Assembly (NCBI RefSeq): GCF_002995785.1
Contig: NZ_PVXO01000051.1
Location: 1 to 64,000 of the forward strand
Direction of reading: 5' to 3'
DNA length: 64,000 bases
DNA from: Clostridium liquoris
GTDB lineage: Bacteria > Bacillota > Clostridia > Clostridiales > Clostridiaceae
This document shows, piece after piece, positions 10,301 through 17,016 of the stretch. The position numbers and the translations under genes are program-made. Under the pieces are notes generated by a model, which saw nothing but the letters and a program-made list of their open reading frames with translations, was not told the DNA's origin and searched no databases. How positions within the stretch are numbered: the stretch's first letter is position 1; each line of letters begins with the position of its first letter.

Positions 10301-10614
10301 ACTTCCTTAGAATCAAATTCAGCAAGCACATCCATACTGCAATTTCCTGAAACTCCATTTACTCCTGGCACTTTTTTTATTTCATCAACATCACTCTGGG
10401 TTAAGCCTAGGGTTGATACAATTCTAATATCCATTAAATTATAATCATCATAATATTTATCTGCAGTTATTTTCATATCCTGTGGTGATACCTTTACTCC
10501 TGAGAAAAAAGCTACTCCCAAGGCTACAATAGCTAAAATGGATGTAAATCTGCCTATAGATTTTTTAATATCTCTTATGGTATCTTTCATTAAAGCATTT
10601 ATTCGCACTACCAC
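7357..10614 (-). CDS. FtsX-like ABC permease with long coiled coil
   Basis: Very large (1085 residues) MacB/FtsX-type permease. Order: a membrane helix near residues 22-38; an extracytoplasmic domain to ~240; a Lys/Glu-rich coiled coil ~245-530; then membrane helices near 550-570, 600-625 and 650-670; a second helix-domain-helices unit from ~725, ending with three helices at 960-1080. The coiled coil is an insert not found in ordinary MacB. It overlaps the ATPase gene stop by 7 bases, so translation is coupled. The start is a GTG preceded by AAAGGA. MacB-like systems transmit force across the membrane rather than move substrate through it; the substrate here is unknown. Confidence 0.85.
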   Translation of the reverse strand: MVVRINALMKDTIRDIKKSIGRFTSILAIVALGVAFFSGVKVSPQDMKITADKYYDDYNLMDIRIVSTLGLTQSDVDEIKKVPGVNGVSGNCSMDVLAEFDSKEVVLKVHGLSLDKLKNNHKDYINRVNLIEGRLPERSGECVIEKGKSDDLTIPIGSTIRLYSGTDKSLSEDIKKTEYKVVGKVQTPYYLSSEKGSSAIGNGKIKSFIMIPQEDFKMPAYTEIFATVNGAKGLNSYKDDYFNVVDKVTKDIENLAKSREEIRHEEVLKKAKDDLEKGRKEYLKGRKETEEKLNKASKEIEDSKVKINNSEKDLNDKERTFNISIKEAEDKIAKGEEDLSKGEDELQKNIKTFNDNKKLAEEGSKKAEEELAKGQQSIQLLEGKIVQLQDALKNPGLSVEEKNKLQSELQTTIGMLQETKDKVAQGKMKLEEKKAQLAEGEKKLNNSKAFLISSRTKLEKEKLNLQQEKSKALAGFKDGRDKIESGKKDLLKGEEEYKNSKAEADKELSKAKNKIDEGEKALEKIKKPKWYVLDRKSHYSYMDYGGAADRIDALARVFPVFFVLVAALVCLTTMTRMVDEQRVNIGTLKALGYGKGAIASKYICYALAASTLGCIIGLAIGFTIFPTVVFNAYGIMYMLPPVVITFDIPLAVTISSAAILVTTLSAFFACYKELIEAPSALMLPRAPKEGKRILLERIPFIWNRLNFSGKVTVRNIFRYKKRFLMTVLGIAGCTALIVTGFGVRDSIRTIVDKQFGVIFTYDMTVNLDKKANEKERNEALEYISKDNRISGYELINSESGSLSLNGQKKSLSIIVPKDIKDVENFIHLQTLKKGSRIPIPSEGVVITEKVAKDIGAKVGDEIKLINSEDKEAKVKITGIAENYLFNYAYISQDYYEELFLQPVEFNEVIASLKDTSKDFEDKLSRELIKEKGISNASFNTAIKENFENTIRSLNYVVLMMIVSAGALAFVVLYNLTNVNISERIREIATIKVLGFYDNEVSAYIYRENTILTLIGTAAGLVMGVFLHKFIMTTVEMDNMIFGLTIDIKSYIISTILTLVFAVLVNIAMYYKLKNIEMVESLKTVD

Positions 10615-11312
10615 TCAATCCTTTCTACTGGAGTAGGATTCTCATTTATGGTTACGCTTTCAATTTTGCCATTCTTAACCTTAATCACTTTATCCCCCAT
10701 AGGAGTTATTGCTAAATTGTGAGTTATTACAACTACAGTCATGCCCATTTTTCTACAGGTATCTTGAAGGAGTTTTAATATAGATTTTCCTGTATTATAA
10801 TCTAAAGCTCCTGTTGGCTCATCACAAAGAAGCAGCTTTGGATTCTTTGCTAAGGCTCTTGCTATTGCAACTCTTTGCTGTTCTCCCCCTGATAATTGAG
10901 CTGGAAAGTTATTTTTTCTATTACTAAGGCCTACTGCCTCTAATACTTTATCAATGTCTAGTGGATTTTTACATATTTGTGTTGCTAATTCTAAATTCTC
11001 AATGGCGGTTAGATTTTGTACTAAATTATAAAATTGAAATACAAACCCTATATCAAATCTTCTATAAGTTACAAGTTCCTTATTGGAATAGGCATTGATT
11101 TCATTATTATCCACTATAACCTTTCCGCTGGTTGGCTTATCCATGCCTCCTAATATGTTTAGTATTGTACTCTTGCCAGCACCACTAGCTCCTGCTACAA
11201 TAACAAATTCTCCTTTATCAACAGAGAAGTCAACTCCACTTAGAGCCTTAATTTTCACTTCACCCATTTTATATACTTTTTCTACCTGTTTAAATTCTAT
11301 ATATTTATTCAA
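10608..11312 (-). CDS. ABC transporter ATP-binding protein, MacB/LolD type
   Basis: Cytoplasmic ATPase that powers the adjacent permease. Walker A is GASGAGKST (residues ~40-48), the signature is LSGGEQQR and Walker B is LLLCDEPTGALD; all are intact. The 234-residue length and the EPTGALD end of Walker B fit the MacB/LolD/FtsE group. The stop overlaps the permease start. No two-component system lies next to it, unlike many clostridial peptide-resistance exporters of this class. Confidence 0.92.
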   Translation of the reverse strand: MNKYIEFKQVEKVYKMGEVKIKALSGVDFSVDKGEFVIVAGASGAGKSTILNILGGMDKPTSGKVIVDNNEINAYSNKELVTYRRFDIGFVFQFYNLVQNLTAIENLELATQICKNPLDIDKVLEAVGLSNRKNNFPAQLSGGEQQRVAIARALAKNPKLLLCDEPTGALDYNTGKSILKLLQDTCRKMGMTVVVITHNLAITPMGDKVIKVKNGKIESVTINENPTPVERIEW

Positions 11313-11348
11313 AATAAATCTCTCCTTATCAAATAAACATTATCTTCA

Positions 11349-12367
11349 TTATAAAATTGGTGATAATAATCTTGTTATGGATTCTAATATTTTACTTAAT
11401 ATGCCCATAATTGCTGTTCCAACACTGCATAAGGAATTATCTGAAGCAATTGTTTTATAATGTATAAAGCCATTGTTATATAAAAATACTCTAGTACTGA
11501 GAAATATTTGGTGTAATCATTAATATCTTCTTTAGAAGCATAAGTCCAATCCATTAGAAATCTTCCTTGTAATTGATTAATGGCTTCTCCTTCTATTTTC
11601 ATGTGAGTATCTCTCCAGTTACCTATTTTTTTATCCTCACCTATGTATTCATTGCCTACATTAAAACCACCAAGAAAAGCTGTTTCACCATCAATAACTA
11701 CAATTTTTCTATGATTTCTATAATTAACTCTTTTACCTATTAAGAAAAGGGAGCCTGGAAAAAATATAGCATATTTACCTCCGGCTTCTTTAAAGGGTTT
11801 AAGAAATTTCTTATTATTTCTAGCAAATTTGCTAGAACCCATAGCATCAAACAGAAGCCTAACCTCTACTCCCTCTTTTGATTTTTTCGTTAATAAGTCC
11901 ATGAGTTTACTTCCCAATTCATCAGGCTGTATTATGTAATATTGTATATGTATATATTTTTTAGCATTGTCTATATAGTAAAAAAGATCCTTAAATTTTT
12001 CTTTGCCATGAAAATATAATTTTATATTATTTCGTTGAGTGTACAGAGCTTTAGCATTTCTATAATGCATTTTTATTATATCCTTATTTTCTAACATACT
12101 TGTGTCATATTCATAACTCTTTGCTATTTGGGTCATATATTCATTTTTTTTCACATCTTCTATAAGCTTTTTATTGAATATTTTTTCATTACTTAAACTT
12201 TTTCCAAAAAGTAAATAAACAATAAAACCTACTATAGGGAAAATGGTCAAAATTAAAAGCCATGCCCAAGTAGTAGCAGGATTTCGTCTTTCGAAAAATA
12301 TTAAAAACATAATAAATACTATATTTATTATTACAATTAACGTTCCTATATTAACAGATATATTCAT
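11349..12367 (-). pseudogene. cls: Cardiolipin synthase, internal deletion and frameshift
   Basis: Membrane phosphatidyl-transferase making cardiolipin from phosphatidylglycerol; intact family members have about 480-510 residues and two HKD motifs. Here two N-terminal membrane helices, the first catalytic half and motif HRKIVVID are in frame. After DWTYASKEDINDYTKYF the reading continues into 35 unrelated residues and stops at 11396. In another frame at about 11351-11480 the sequence reads FLYNNGFIHYKTIASDN followed by CSVGTAIM, the second HKD region. About 100-150 codons between the halves are missing. The gene should encode no complete active site. Confidence 0.85.
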
Positions 12368-12402
12368 ACATAGATTCCCCTTCTACAAATTAATTATAAA
12401 TG

Positions 12403-12867
12403 CTATTCATTGATCTGTTCTAAAATTACTCTCCTTTTATAAAAACCATACCTTTTATAAAACTCCAATACATTTTCGTTTCCTTCTGCTACTGCGATTA
12501 TCTTTGTTTTTACTTGTCTGCTATTTAACCAATCTAATGCTCTATTCATCAACTTATCCCCTAGACCATATTTACGATATTCTTTTTCAACAAAAAGAGA
12601 ATCAATTTCCCCAACTAATTCCTTGTTAACTGTGCTAATACAGTACCCAATATATAAGTCTTTCTCTATATCCTTAATTAAATCCACCTTAACCTCTAAA
12701 TTGTTATCATTAATAAACTTATTTTTTCTAACCTGAAATTTAAGATCTGTAAATCTACTTTTGAAATAATTTGAGTTAACTTGATGGTGTTTATTTAACT
12801 TTTCCCATAAAGGTTGTACAAAATCAAGTAATTCTATACTTCCAGTTACAAATTTAAAATTATCCAT
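12403..12867 (-). CDS. GNAT-family N-acetyltransferase
   Basis: Acetyl-CoA-dependent acetyltransferase of 154 residues. Motif A is visible in the segment EIDSLFVEKEYRKYGLG, where RKYGLG is the pyrophosphate-binding R-x-x-G-x-G turn. NVLEFYKRYGFYKR is motif B. The acceptor is unknown. It is a single gene, and an imperfect foldback lies directly upstream (12919-12993). No antibiotic-specific signature was recognised. Confidence 0.85.
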   Translation of the reverse strand: MDNFKFVTGSIELLDFVQPLWEKLNKHHQVNSNYFKSRFTDLKFQVRKNKFINDNNLEVKVDLIKDIEKDLYIGYCISTVNKELVGEIDSLFVEKEYRKYGLGDKLMNRALDWLNSRQVKTKIIAVAEGNENVLEFYKRYGFYKRRVILEQINE

Positions 12868-12918
12868 GTTTAATTCCCCATTTATTCTTTATTATTTTTT
12901 CTTTATTATTTAAAAAAG

Positions 12919-12993
12919 TTACGATTATCCATATATCGATTATACACTACTTATACGCCATATGGAATAAATTCAATGAGTATATAATCGTAA
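12919..12993. repeat. Nested inverted repeat
   Basis: TTACGATTAT (12919-12928) and ATAATCGTAA (12984-12993) are perfect 10-bp inverted arms. Inside them CCATAT and ATATGG form a second pair. On the minus strand the interval contains TATAAT, so it may include the promoter of the acetyltransferase gene. Confidence 0.5.
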
Positions 12994-13011
12994 ATATTCT
13001 ATAAGCAAATA

Positions 13012-13050
13012 AACATACATAGATTTGATTTACACAAATCCATGTATGTT
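13012..13050. repeat. 39-bp palindrome, copy A
   Basis: Arms AACATACATAGATTTG and CAAATCCATGTATGTT around a 7-base centre, with one mismatch. Related full copies lie at 16942-16980 and 20804-20842 and a half copy at 19310-19325. This copy follows the radical SAM gene and the short ORF on the minus strand and could act as their terminator. Confidence 0.8.
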
Positions 13051-13067
13051 TTCTTATATATTTAACC

Positions 13068-13115
13068 TCAACAATGGCTGAATCGATTTATTTCTTTTAA
13101 TGCTTGTTTTTCCAA
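13068..13115 (-). CDS. Possible 15-residue peptide ORF beside radical SAM gene
   Basis: A TTG-started ORF encodes MEKQALKEINRFSHC, ending in cysteine. AAAGGGGG lies 8 bases before the TTG, a good site in a genome where such sites mark starts. It begins 20 bases after the radical SAM stop and is followed by palindrome A. SPASM-type radical SAM enzymes often mature a small peptide encoded next to them, which makes the position notable. The ORF is short enough to arise by chance, and the same frame is open upstream inside the radical SAM gene, so this is a tentative call. Confidence 0.3.
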   Translation of the reverse strand: MEKQALKEINRFSHC

Positions 13116-13135
13116 ATTGTGTTCCCCCTTTATTC

Positions 13136-14221
13136 TTATAGCAGATCCATAAATAATATATCTTTTCCATATTGCTTTTCACAAAATTGATTTTGAATAT
13201 AGGTTATATAATCACCTTTTATGAACAACCTTTTACTTCTCGAGTTCCCACATTTCTTTATCATTTGTCCAATTGGCATTGCGTTTATGATACTCTGTGC
13301 TTTTGTCTTATTGTTTATATAATTATCTAAAATAGCATTTACTGAATCAGTTTTTAGGTTTCCTAAACACCACCAAGAAGCTGGGTGAGTGATATTTGGG
13401 TAAACATTAAAAGTATTATCTATATAAAAAATAGGTGAGCTTGAAACAAAAGACATTGTAGAATTATCATTTATTAATTCTGAAAATAACTCCTCTTCTG
13501 TTTTACCAAGCACATCAAATAAATCCCGCTTACCAAAATATTTTAATGTGTACTCCACTAATTTGGACGAAATCTTTATTACATCTTCTGGCATTATACG
13601 AATATTATATAATTTTTCGTTTTCTCCATCACAAGAACCTTGATGAATAAAAAGTTCAAATTCTTGTCCAATTGTTTTGCATCGTTTATCTAGGTCTAAT
13701 TCAGCTATGAGTTTCTCAATTAAAGGTAATTCCATTACATTATCTTTATTAATAAAAATTTGTAGTCTGGGAGCTATGTTATTTTCCAGCAGAATATTTA
13801 TTGATTTCAGAATTTCTTCAAAAGCACCTTTTCTTCCTACATAATGGTCAGTCATTTTTTCCATACCAAAAATCGTCAATTGACATACCCTAACACCCAA
13901 AGAATATATCCACTTTACATATTCACTATCTCTAACTATTCTCCAGTAACTCAGCAACTCAAAATGCTTCATATGCTCTGTTGAGAGCCAATGTTCTAAT
14001 TTCCAAAATTCTTTATAATCATTTCTAAAATCAGGTTCCCTATACCAACTTGTAACTTCTAAATTGTTTGCATATGATCTAAATATTGAAGCAACAAATT
14101 CCAGATCTGATTTTTTCAAACTAACATTTGGAGTAACTCCAAGCCAACAATGTTTACACCGATTCGGGCAACCTGCCATATCAAGACATGCGGTTATTTT
14201 ATTAAAGCTTAGTTTTTCCAC
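13136..14221 (-). CDS. Radical SAM protein, SPASM-like
   Basis: The [4Fe-4S]/SAM motif is CPNRCKHC (C-x3-C-x2-C) at residues 18-25, followed by WLG. The middle contains typical TIM-barrel segments. The C-terminal part, YIDNTFNVYPNITHPASWWC followed by LGNLKTDSVNAILDNY, resembles the start of a SPASM/twitch domain, although not all auxiliary-cluster cysteines can be assigned. The start is GTG, fixed by AAAAGGAG 9 bases upstream. The substrate is unknown; relatives modify peptides or proteins. A partial second copy of its first codons and leader lies at 19420-19499. Confidence 0.82.
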   Translation of the reverse strand: MEKLSFNKITACLDMAGCPNRCKHCWLGVTPNVSLKKSDLEFVASIFRSYANNLEVTSWYREPDFRNDYKEFWKLEHWLSTEHMKHFELLSYWRIVRDSEYVKWIYSLGVRVCQLTIFGMEKMTDHYVGRKGAFEEILKSINILLENNIAPRLQIFINKDNVMELPLIEKLIAELDLDKRCKTIGQEFELFIHQGSCDGENEKLYNIRIMPEDVIKISSKLVEYTLKYFGKRDLFDVLGKTEEELFSELINDNSTMSFVSSSPIFYIDNTFNVYPNITHPASWWCLGNLKTDSVNAILDNYINNKTKAQSIINAMPIGQMIKKCGNSRSKRLFIKGDYITYIQNQFCEKQYGKDILFMDLL

Positions 14222-14251
14222 TTTAACAAACTCCTTTTTTGTTCATCACAT

Positions 14252-14296
14252 GAATTCAACTTGAAAGCATTTTCTTACAGGTAGGCACATTTTAAG
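14252..14296. repeat. Leader segment shared with 19.4 kb
   Basis: The sequence GAATTCAAC-TTGAAAGCATTTTCTTACAGG and what follows, upstream of the radical SAM gene, is repeated with a few changes at 19420-19428 plus 19464-19499. At the second site a 35-base radical SAM fragment lies between the two parts. Confidence 0.75.
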
Positions 14297-14324
14297 AATA
14301 ATGTGTAAGCATAATGCTCATTAT

Positions 14325-14756
14325 CTACATTTCTTTATCAAATTTGCAACGATAATAAACACCATATCCAATGACAAATAAATACGCAAAAACTAAAAGA
14401 AGAACAGCTACCATATCAACGCCCATCAAAGCGAAAGCAAACATTAAAGCCCCAAAGACAAATATCATCATATCATATGCCTTAGCTTTTGCACGATTCC
14501 CAATAGTAACATTACGTTCGTCATGTTTGTCAATTTTCATTTGTTTCTCAACATTAGGATGATTTTTTATTGCTATGCGACTGATAATTTCTCCCATGCC
14601 ATGGCCAAAAATACCACATCCCAATCCTATGCACACATATGGTAGTGCTCGCAGAATTCCTTGTGGTTCAATAATTATTTTAATAAGGTATAACCCTGTA
14701 CCTAACAGTAATAATCCAAATACGATTTCAATGTAATGTGTAATACTTCTTTTCAT
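14325..14756 (-). CDS. Small four-helix membrane protein
   Basis: A 143-residue integral membrane protein with helices near residues 8-28, 36-56, 92-112 and 115-133. Between helices 2 and 3 is a KHDERNVTIGNRAKAKAYD segment. This DERxxxI-AxxKA pattern is common in small membrane proteins annotated as DUF2178/DUF6442-like; the exact family is uncertain. Its start overlaps the stop of the preceding Xre regulator (ATGA overlap). Such regulator/membrane pairs are widespread in Firmicutes, but their function is not known. Confidence 0.7.
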   Translation of the reverse strand: MKRSITHYIEIVFGLLLLGTGLYLIKIIIEPQGILRALPYVCIGLGCGIFGHGMGEIISRIAIKNHPNVEKQMKIDKHDERNVTIGNRAKAKAYDMMIFVFGALMFAFALMGVDMVAVLLLVFAYLFVIGYGVYYRCKFDKEM

Positions 14757-14959
14757 TTTATTTCATCCTCCTCATAAATAAAAATTTCTTCGATACTCAT
14801 ACCAAAATATTTTGCAATTTTGAATGCCAATATAATCGATGGATTGTATCTTCCGTTTTCTAATGAACCGATTGTTTGCCTTGATACTTCAAGAGCAACT
14901 GCTAAATCTTCTTGCTTTATACCATGCTCTTTTCGTATTTTCTCTAAACGATTTTTCAC
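14753..14959 (-). CDS. Xre-family HTH regulator
   Basis: A 68-residue helix-turn-helix protein almost entirely made of the Xre/Cro DNA-binding fold: IRKEHGIKQEDLAVALEVSR then QTIGSLENGRYNPSI. The GTG at 14959 was chosen because AAAGGGA lies 9 bases upstream and relatives begin with KNRLEKIRKEHG; the frame is open 12 codons further. It is translationally coupled to the membrane protein downstream. It probably represses its own unit. A similar protein is at 21079. Confidence 0.85.
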   Translation of the reverse strand: MKNRLEKIRKEHGIKQEDLAVALEVSRQTIGSLENGRYNPSIILAFKIAKYFGMSIEEIFIYEEDEIK

Positions 14960-15048
14960 ATTTACACTTCCCTTTACGTAAAGCTCGCTTTCCATATCTA
15001 AATAATATTACTTCCCTTCAGAAATGTCAAGCTAACTTTCCATAAAAA

Positions 15049-15078
15049 ATAGCAGACCATATTTCATGTCTGCTAAGG
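15049..15078 (-). terminator. Terminator after DUF3784 remnant
   Basis: On the minus strand AGCAGAC and GTCTGCT enclose a 10-base loop and are followed by ATTTTTTAT. It lies 95 bases downstream of the DUF3784 remnant stop. Confidence 0.65.
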
Positions 15079-15172
15079 GGCATCTAAATTATCCTTACTT
15101 CGTATTTTCTTACTGATGTGACACATAAATAAGAAGATTATGAACTAAATATTGTATTTATTTTGCACAATA

Positions 15173-15402
15173 TCATTTTTTAAATCTATTTTTGGTGTTT
15201 GTATAAATTACAATAAATATGACTGTACCGATAAATAAGACTATTCCAATACCAAATACTATAGGTTGTTTAATTAGCTCACTTAACCCCCACAAAAAAA
15301 CACAAAAAGCAAATACAAACATTGATTTTCCCATAAACTTACACAGTGCCTTTTCATCATATTCAGCTTTCTCTTCTTTGCTGGATGTATTATATCCTGA
15401 TA
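15173..15402 (-). pseudogene. DUF3784 gene remnant, 5' end lost at TnpB element
   Basis: The frame from 15402 encodes SGYNTSSKEEKAEYDEKALC and then KFMGKSMFVFAFCVFLWGLS, the central and C-terminal part of the DUF3784 small membrane protein family, with two membrane helices. The usual N-terminal helix is missing. The upstream sequence is instead the right end of the TnpB element, from which a TTG at 15472 would give a chimeric 99-residue ORF without a ribosome site. The missing 5' half was looked for on the far side of tnpB (16672-17016) and not found, so a rearrangement followed the insertion. Confidence 0.75.
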
Positions 15403-15560
15403 GTGAACTCACCCCCACTTTAGAAGTTGGGGCTTCTTGGGTAATACCCTCCAATGAGGATAACTTTACCAAGCTAACAAGGCAGAACCAGCCTCTTTTA
15501 TGTTTAGTGCTGCATTATAATCCCTATCTATAGTACAGCCACACTTTTCACATTTATATA
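15383..15560 (-). ncRNA. Candidate omega RNA with guide
   Basis: By analogy with ISDra2, the guide RNA scaffold spans the last part of tnpB and the right end to 15403 and continues into a guide of about 16-20 bases. That guide would be TATCAGGATATAATACATCC (15402-15383), which is DUF3784 coding sequence. The 5' boundary is approximate. No RNA evidence is available. Confidence 0.45.
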
Positions 15561-16671
15561 TTCTTTCTGATAGCGGTAACTTTTCTTTGATAGCTCCGCA
15601 ATTACTGCACATTTTGGAAGATGGAAACCACTTATCTATTTTGATAAATTGCTTTCCTCTATCTTCTAACTTATACTTTAGAAAGTTTCTGAATGTTCCG
15701 AAACCATTATCGGATAATGATTTACTTAGCTTTAAGCATTGTCCTACTGCCTTCAAGTTTATATCTTCTACTATTATTGCATCATATGCTTTTGCTAGAT
15801 TATATGCTTTTTTATGAAGCCAATCTTTCCTTTGTTCTGATATTTTGTTTTGTATTTTTGATATTTTCTTTTTTTGTTTAATCCAGTTATTCGATTTTAA
15901 TACTTTTCTACTTAACTTTTGCTGTTCTTTTTTTAATTTTTCTTCAGTCTTTTTGTAATATTTAGGGTAGTTGGCTTTCCTACCCTGGCTATCTACATAA
16001 AAATCATGCTGAGAATAATCTAATCCTAGAATTATTTTTGAAGGAGTTTGTTTTTCCTCAATATAATATTCTACTGTGAAGCTTATATAATATTGATTTC
16101 TACAATTCTTTGATAATGTAGCACTTTTTATAATGCTGTTTCCAGGTAATTGTCTATGATTAACAAACCTAATAGGTTCTTTTAATTTAGGTATCTTAAC
16201 ATACTTTTCATCTACTATTGATATAGTGCCATTTTGATTATTGGTGGTGAAAGAATTCTGATTTTTTCTTTTACTTTTGAAGTTTGGAATACCCTTTAAG
16301 TCCTTGAATGTTAATTCTTTGCCTAAAGTTTCAACTTGCTTCAATGCTTTTTTTGAGTATGTTTTACCATCAAATTCACTATTGTATTTTTTTATGGCAT
16401 CCCTAAAATTAAGCTGTACATTTGCAAAAGCTAATGAATCTATTTCTTTCATATACTCATAATCTTTTTTTATTATTGCTGGTGTTGGCAAGTTTATAGC
16501 CTTGTAATCAATTTTTCCATTAATAAAATTTTTCTCGTCAAGCTGTTTATACAACATATCAACATATAAGTTATACATTTTTCTACTACAACCAAAAGCT
16601 TTTTCTAAGTATATCATTTGCTCTTTATTAGGTTTTAGCCTAAATTTATACCCCTTATTTTTCTTAATCAC
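15403..16671 (-). mobile_element. IS200/IS605-type TnpB-only element, right end defined
   Basis: The right end is recognised at 15403-15465: the tnpB 3' end runs into a hairpin CCCCA-ACTTCTAAAG-TGGGG followed by GTGAGTTCAC, the typical layout of IS605-family right ends. No tnpA is present. The left end is uncertain; 16672-16860 may contain it. In this family the right-end transcript is the omega RNA, and the guide is the flanking DNA just after the right end. Confidence 0.75.
15466..16671 (-). CDS. tnpB: TnpB RNA-guided nuclease
   Basis: A 401-residue protein of the IS200/IS605 accessory family; such proteins are omega-RNA-guided DNA nucleases and ancestors of Cas12. The N-terminal HTH-like part includes KGYKFRLKPNKEQ. 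RuvC-I aspartate D218 is in LGLDYS, RuvC-II glutamate E302 in IIVEDINL, and RuvC-III in DRDYNAALNI (382-391). The zinc finger cysteines are C355/C358 and C374/C377. All catalytic positions are intact, so it may be active. Start ATG; AGGTG lies upstream. Confidence 0.93.
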   Translation of the reverse strand: MIKKNKGYKFRLKPNKEQMIYLEKAFGCSRKMYNLYVDMLYKQLDEKNFINGKIDYKAINLPTPAIIKKDYEYMKEIDSLAFANVQLNFRDAIKKYNSEFDGKTYSKKALKQVETLGKELTFKDLKGIPNFKSKRKNQNSFTTNNQNGTISIVDEKYVKIPKLKEPIRFVNHRQLPGNSIIKSATLSKNCRNQYYISFTVEYYIEEKQTPSKIILGLDYSQHDFYVDSQGRKANYPKYYKKTEEKLKKEQQKLSRKVLKSNNWIKQKKKISKIQNKISEQRKDWLHKKAYNLAKAYDAIIVEDINLKAVGQCLKLSKSLSDNGFGTFRNFLKYKLEDRGKQFIKIDKWFPSSKMCSNCGAIKEKLPLSERIYKCEKCGCTIDRDYNAALNIKEAGSALLAW

Positions 16672-16941
16672 AGATTTTCACCTCATTTCATCATTTATTA
16701 CTTTTCCCCTATATTTAATAACTAATACTAAATGATAATTTGGTAAGAATACTGAATGATTAATCGAACCTAAAATAATAAGAGGGGTATCCATCCCCCA
16801 CCTAAGAGAATGGGAGAATTCCGTCCATTATGTTAAATTTATAAGATATGAGCATATCAAAAGTTTTCCAATTCCTCAGCATTTAAAACCATTTTATAAA
16901 AGTTTAAAACCTAATTATTAATTCTAATAGCCAAATTAAAA
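16672..16941. other. Region upstream of tnpB, second right-end-like hairpin
   Basis: No gene. On the minus strand it contains TCCCA-TTCTCTTAGG-TGGGG followed by GATGG (about 16796-16822), similar in layout to the right-end hairpin at 15403-15440. It could belong to the left end of this element or be the right end of another, deleted element. The rest is A+T-rich with no pattern I can assign. Confidence 0.4.
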
Positions 16942-16980
16942 AACATCCATAGATTTAATTTACACAAATCTATGGATGTT
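16942..16980. repeat. 39-bp palindrome, copy B
   Basis: Arms AACATCCATAGATTT and AAATCTATGGATGTT pair perfectly. Relative to copies A and C, the A-T pair in the arm is replaced by C-G on both sides, a compensatory change. It lies 36 bases after the stop of the M56 gene (minus strand). Confidence 0.85.
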
Positions 16981-16987
16981 CCCAACT

Positions 16988-17013
16988 CCACCTGAACCTA
17001 AGAATCACTTGAT
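16988..17013. repeat. 26-bp segment shared with 20965-20990
   Basis: CCACCTGAACCTAAGAATCA plus CTTGAT here matches CCACCTAAACCCAAGGATCA plus CTTGAC at 20965, with 4 differences. Here it directly follows palindrome B. At the other site it directly follows the purL remnant. Confidence 0.6.
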
Positions 17014-17016
17014 ATT

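Noticed and set aside
11396-12367. An intact, short phospholipase D-type protein
   Set aside because: The second HKD motif is present out of frame just past the junction, so this is a deletion derivative of cardiolipin synthase.
15173-15472. A 99-residue intact gene after tnpB
   Set aside because: Its first 23 codons are the right end of the TnpB element and it has no ribosome site. Only the DUF3784 part is real, as a remnant.
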